A stretch of DNA of 24,706 nt from positions 18,190 to 42,895 of the forward strand of contig PLDZ01000048.1 in the NCBI GenBank assembly GCA_003136295.1, written 5' to 3'. The stretch comes from Candidatus Dormiibacterota bacterium (GTDB lineage: Bacteria; Chloroflexota; Dormibacteria; Aeolococcales; Aeolococcaceae). The notes beneath the pieces were generated by a model. It worked only from the letters and a program-made list of their open reading frames with translations, ran no database searches and had not been told where the DNA came from. A program made the position numbers and the translations under genes. Position 1 is the first letter of the stretch, and each line of letters opens with the position of its first letter. This document shows, in pieces, positions 22,347 to 24,706 of this stretch.

Positions 22347-22401
22347 TTCGACATTATCGAACGTTGGTCGGAAATTACTCTTTTGACGAGGGGGATGTCA
22401 A
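22347..22401 (-). promoter_or_regulatory. dhaK promoter with downstream dyad operator
   Basis: On the minus strand TTGACA (22396-22401) and TAATTT (22372-22377), 18 bp apart, form a good -35/-10 pair, with transcription starting near 22365. The dyad TTCGACATTATCGAA (22347-22361 on the plus strand) has perfect 5-bp arms and lies right after the start point, the position of a repressor site. It resembles the dyad in the iclR-dhaM gap. The rest of the 165-bp gap to the epimerase gene shows nothing else I can support. Confidence 0.5.
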
Positions 22402-22493
22402 TGGTTTTGTTGAGATGGTCCGAACCCGTTCGCTGAGTCGGTTTGCGGCCCGGCGGAGTGGCTGCTCGAGGCGACGGCGTAGGCTCCGCGTGC

Positions 22494-23510
22494 ATGGCCG
22501 GAAGAGCTTTTGTGACGGGTGCGAGCGGCTTCCTCGGGAGAGCGATCGTGGAGGAGCTGGCTGCCGGCGGACGTCCGGTCCGAGCCCTCGCGCGCTCTGA
22601 CGCGGCCGCCGAGCGACTCGCGGCACTCGGCGCCGAACCGGTTCGAGGCGATCTCCGCGACCGGGCTTCGCTCGAAGCGGGCTTCGTGGGTTGCGATGTC
22701 GTCTACCACGCGGCCGGGGTGAACGCGTTCTGCCTGCCGGATCCGAGCCCGATGTTCGAGGTCAACGTCGCCGGCTCGCGCGAGGTGGTCCTCGCCGCCG
22801 CGGCAGCCGGTGTCGGCAGGGTGGTCTACACATCGTCGGCAGCGACCCTCGACATCGCGTCCGACGATGGGGGCGCTGGTCCGCTCGGCACGCGCCGGTT
22901 TCTCTCCAACTACGCGCGGTCGAAATACGAGGCGGAACGGGGGGTCATGGACGCCGCGGCGAGCACCGGGCTCGATGTCGTGTCTGTCAACCCTGCATCG
23001 GTGCAGGGCCCGGGACGAACCAGCGGGACGGCCCGCCTGCTGATCGGCTACCTCAACGGCAAGCTCCCCGCTGCGGTCGACGGACCACTCAACGTCATCG
23101 ACATCGCCGACTGCACCCGGGGCCACCTGCTTGCTGAAGAGCGCGGCGTGGCCGGTCAGCGATATCTGTTGTGCGGTGCGTCGATGACACTGCGCAGTGG
23201 CCTTGCGCTCCTGTCCAGGCTCACCGGGCTCGAGGATCCTCCTCGGTTCCTCCCCCCAGGTCTCGCCCTCGCGGCGGCTGCCGGCATCGAGCTCGTGGCG
23301 CGCGCACGCAGGAAACCCACGCGCTTCTGCCGCGAGATGGTCCGCACCCTGCTCGAGGGGTCCGCCTACGACGGGACCCCGGCGACACGCGACCTCGGGC
23401 TCGTCTACACCCCCATCGAATCGACGATGCGCCGGACCATCAGCTGGTATCTTCAGCAGGGGCTGATCACGCGGCCGCTCCCCGGCTTCGCTGACTCCGA
23501 TCCGGGCTGA
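22494..23510 (+). CDS. NAD(P)-dependent epimerase/reductase (extended SDR)
   Basis: A 338-residue extended short-chain dehydrogenase with an N-terminal Rossmann fold. The nucleotide site is TGASGFLG (G9-x-x-G12-x-x-G15); D53 in RGDLRD and YHAAG follow. The catalytic triad is S114/S115 (VVYTSSAA), Y140 and K144 (YARSKYEAE). VVSVNPASVQGPG is also typical. It looks like the dihydroflavonol-4-reductase/HpnA-like group; substrates in that group include sugar nucleotides, sterols and flavonoids, so none can be named. ATG 22494 begins just before the Rossmann strand; the frame is open back to 22443 but the extra residues are not conserved-looking. There is no strong ribosome binding site. It converges on plsY with a 21-bp gap. 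Confidence 0.88.
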   Translation: MAGRAFVTGASGFLGRAIVEELAAGGRPVRALARSDAAAERLAALGAEPVRGDLRDRASLEAGFVGCDVVYHAAGVNAFCLPDPSPMFEVNVAGSREVVLAAAAAGVGRVVYTSSAATLDIASDDGGAGPLGTRRFLSNYARSKYEAERGVMDAAASTGLDVVSVNPASVQGPGRTSGTARLLIGYLNGKLPAAVDGPLNVIDIADCTRGHLLAEERGVAGQRYLLCGASMTLRSGLALLSRLTGLEDPPRFLPPGLALAAAAGIELVARARRKPTRFCREMVRTLLEGSAYDGTPATRDLGLVYTPIESTMRRTISWYLQQGLITRPLPGFADSDPG

Positions 23511-23531
23511 CCGAGACCTGCCTGGATTACA

Positions 23532-24203
23532 TCAGCGGGCGCGTGGCGTGCGATCCGCAGCGGCCGCCGCGGCGACCGGCGCACGAGTCCGCCGCCGGCC
23601 TCCCGGCAAGCGCAGGGTGAACCGATTCTCGGTGCCGGCCAGCAACCGCTCGATATTCGCGTGGTGCAGCACGATGATCGCGGCCGCGGCGCCAACCGTG
23701 AAGAGCACCTCAGGCCACGAGCCGCCGAACGCGACGACAAGCGGCGGGAGCGAGAGCGACGCCGCGATCGACGCCACAGACGTGTAGCGGGTGGTCAGCA
23801 GCACCATCCACCAGACCACCGCCATGACCACGGATGCGAGCGGGGCGATCACCAGTGCGACACCGACCGTTGTGGCCACGATCTTGCCGCCGCGCCTGAA
23901 ACGGAGAAACAGGGGCCGCCAGTGGCCCACCAGGGCGCCGCTCCCCGCAACCACCGCACCTGACGAGCCGCCCACCGCCAGGCCGAGCGCCGCAGCCGCC
24001 GACCCTTTGCCGATATCCAGCAGGGCGACCGCGAAGAACATCTTGAACCCGGCGTGTCGCCAGACATTCGCCGCCCCGGTGCCCCTGCTCCCCACCTGGC
24101 GGATGTCCTTCCCGGTGAAGAATCTCGAGAGCCAGTACCCCCATGGGAGACTCCCGAGCACGTACCCGGAGACCCCCAAAATCGCAATGGTCAGGAGGCT
24201 CAC
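23532..24203 (-). CDS. plsY: Acyl-phosphate glycerol-3-phosphate acyltransferase
   Basis: PlsY is an integral membrane enzyme that makes lysophosphatidic acid from acyl-phosphate and glycerol-3-phosphate. The 223-residue protein has about five membrane helices and the three family motifs in variant form: GSRGTGAANV (38-47, usually GSGNIGATNV), GHWRPLFLRFRRGGK (92-107), and a late HHANIERLLAGTENR. The D63/K66-G67 pair of motif LLDIGKG is present. The Arg/Ala-rich tail after about 200 is longer than usual. GTG 24203 is 6 nt after TAGAAT on this strand, which suggests a leaderless mRNA. It is divergent from pgsA, so two phospholipid steps share a 57-bp promoter gap. Confidence 0.9.
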   Translation of the reverse strand: MSLLTIAILGVSGYVLGSLPWGYWLSRFFTGKDIRQVGSRGTGAANVWRHAGFKMFFAVALLDIGKGSAAAALGLAVGGSSGAVVAGSGALVGHWRPLFLRFRRGGKIVATTVGVALVIAPLASVVMAVVWWMVLLTTRYTSVASIAASLSLPPLVVAFGGSWPEVLFTVGAAAAIIVLHHANIERLLAGTENRFTLRLPGGRRRTRAPVAAAAAADRTPRAR

Positions 24204-24209
24204 CTCGCG

Positions 24210-24215
24210 ATTCTA
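24210..24215 (-). promoter_or_regulatory. plsY -10 box, leaderless arrangement
   Basis: TAGAAT on the minus strand is 6 nt before the plsY GTG, the same spacing as the -10 boxes before iclR and the small HTH gene. No good -35 is visible. Confidence 0.4.
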
Positions 24216-24260
24216 GATGCAATTCGAAACCGATGCCTTTGACCGGTTGGACGGGATGGG

Positions 24261-24706
24261 ATGCACACTGACGCGGTGACCCGGCACATGACGATCCCCA
24301 ACCAGCTGACGATCCTGCGCATCCTCCTGGTCCCGGTCATCGGAGCCGTTCTGGCGATCGATTTCACCGACCATTACCAGATCAGCGCCGTCGCCTATGT
24401 GACGGCTGCGGCGACCGATACGCTCGACGGCCGGATCGCGCGAAGCCGCAACCTCGTGACCGAGCTGGGCAAGTTCCTCGATCCGCTTGCAGACAAGCTG
24501 CTGGTCATCACCGTTCTGGTGATCCTGGCCACGCAGTCGCTGCTTCCGGCGTGGGTCGTGCTCATCGTCGCCGCACGCGAGTTCCTGATCACCGGTTTGC
24601 GATCGGTGGCCGCCGCTCAGGGCGTTGTGGTCAGCTCGACCCCCTGGGGCAAGTCGAAGACGCTGACCCAGAACTGCATGATCCTGCTGATCATCCTTGC
24701 CCAACC
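24261..24706 (+). CDS. pgsA: CDP-diacylglycerol-glycerol-3-phosphate phosphatidyltransferase, N-terminal part
   Basis: The frame from ATG 24261 stays open to the right edge (148 codons), so the gene is partial. The CDP-alcohol phosphotransferase signature D(x)2DG(x)2AR(x)8G(x)3D(x)3D is complete: D53, D56-G57, A60-R61, G70, D74 and D78. TIPNQLTILRILLVPV is the usual start of PgsA, and REFLITGLRS and a STPWGKSKTL stretch also fit PgsA better than other family members. It would make phosphatidylglycerol-phosphate in the inner membrane. The family start favours the ATG at 24288, and GTG 24276 is also in frame; 24261 is the longest choice. Upstream GGGATGGG is a poor ribosome binding site. It is divergent from plsY. 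Confidence 0.9.
   Translation, partial: MHTDAVTRHMTIPNQLTILRILLVPVIGAVLAIDFTDHYQISAVAYVTAAATDTLDGRIARSRNLVTELGKFLDPLADKLLVITVLVILATQSLLPAWVVLIVAAREFLITGLRSVAAAQGVVVSSTPWGKSKTLTQNCMILLIILAQ

Noticed and set aside
22398..23126. 242-codon minus-strand frame opposite the epimerase gene
   Set aside because: Antisense to the Rossmann and catalytic motifs of the clear SDR gene; composition of a shadow.

Overview
The window is a high-GC bacterial chromosomal segment with tightly packed genes, several divergent promoters and convergent gene pairs whose 3' ends overlap. Nothing in it is phage- or transposon-like, and I saw no rRNA, tRNA or CRISPR. The mix of HspR-like MerR regulators, a TreY-TreZ/GlgX set, a PTS-type dihydroxyacetone kinase, and -10 boxes lying exactly 6 nt before some start codons (leaderless-type promoters) fits Chloroflexota or Actinobacteriota. 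The phylum is an inference from gene style, not something the sequence proves.

Region 1 (1-5.8 kb) is regulatory. It holds the tail of an unknown gene, an HspR-like MerR regulator (366-740, -), a stand-alone receiver protein (1141-1548, +), an AI-2E family permease (1591-2838, -) coupled to a second HspR-like MerR paralogue (2807-3121, -), and a soluble histidine kinase with an N-terminal GAF array (3356-5773, +). Region 2 (5.8-12.2 kb) makes trehalose from glycogen: treY-treZ on the minus strand, divergent from glgX. Region 3 (12.3-17.2 kb) has a small HTH protein and a CPPC thioredoxin, then a 1291-residue single-chain ABC exporter with one degenerate and one canonical ATP site, preceded by a small unknown protein.

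Region 4 (17.2-22.4 kb) is a dihydroxyacetone phosphorylation module with its own PTS relay: an IclR regulator divergent from dhaM-HPr, facing dhaK-dhaL-EI. A truncated VOC/glyoxalase remnant lies beside iclR. Region 5 (22.5-24.7 kb) has an extended-SDR epimerase/reductase, plsY, and the start of pgsA, both of the last two in phospholipid synthesis.

The most interesting structure is regulatory. The 7-mer ACTATCA (or TGATAGT) occurs seven times by eye. All seven copies are in three intergenic regions, those upstream of merR1/receiver, merR2/kinase and treY/glgX; a related TATAGT-centred dyad precedes the small HTH gene. In two places the motif forms dyads within or over promoter spacers, the usual MerR architecture. 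This suggests a local regulon joining the MerR paralogues, the two-component proteins and trehalose synthesis. Separately, related 15-bp dyads lie in the iclR/dhaM gap and just after the putative dhaK transcription start, suggesting IclR control of the whole dihydroxyacetone module.
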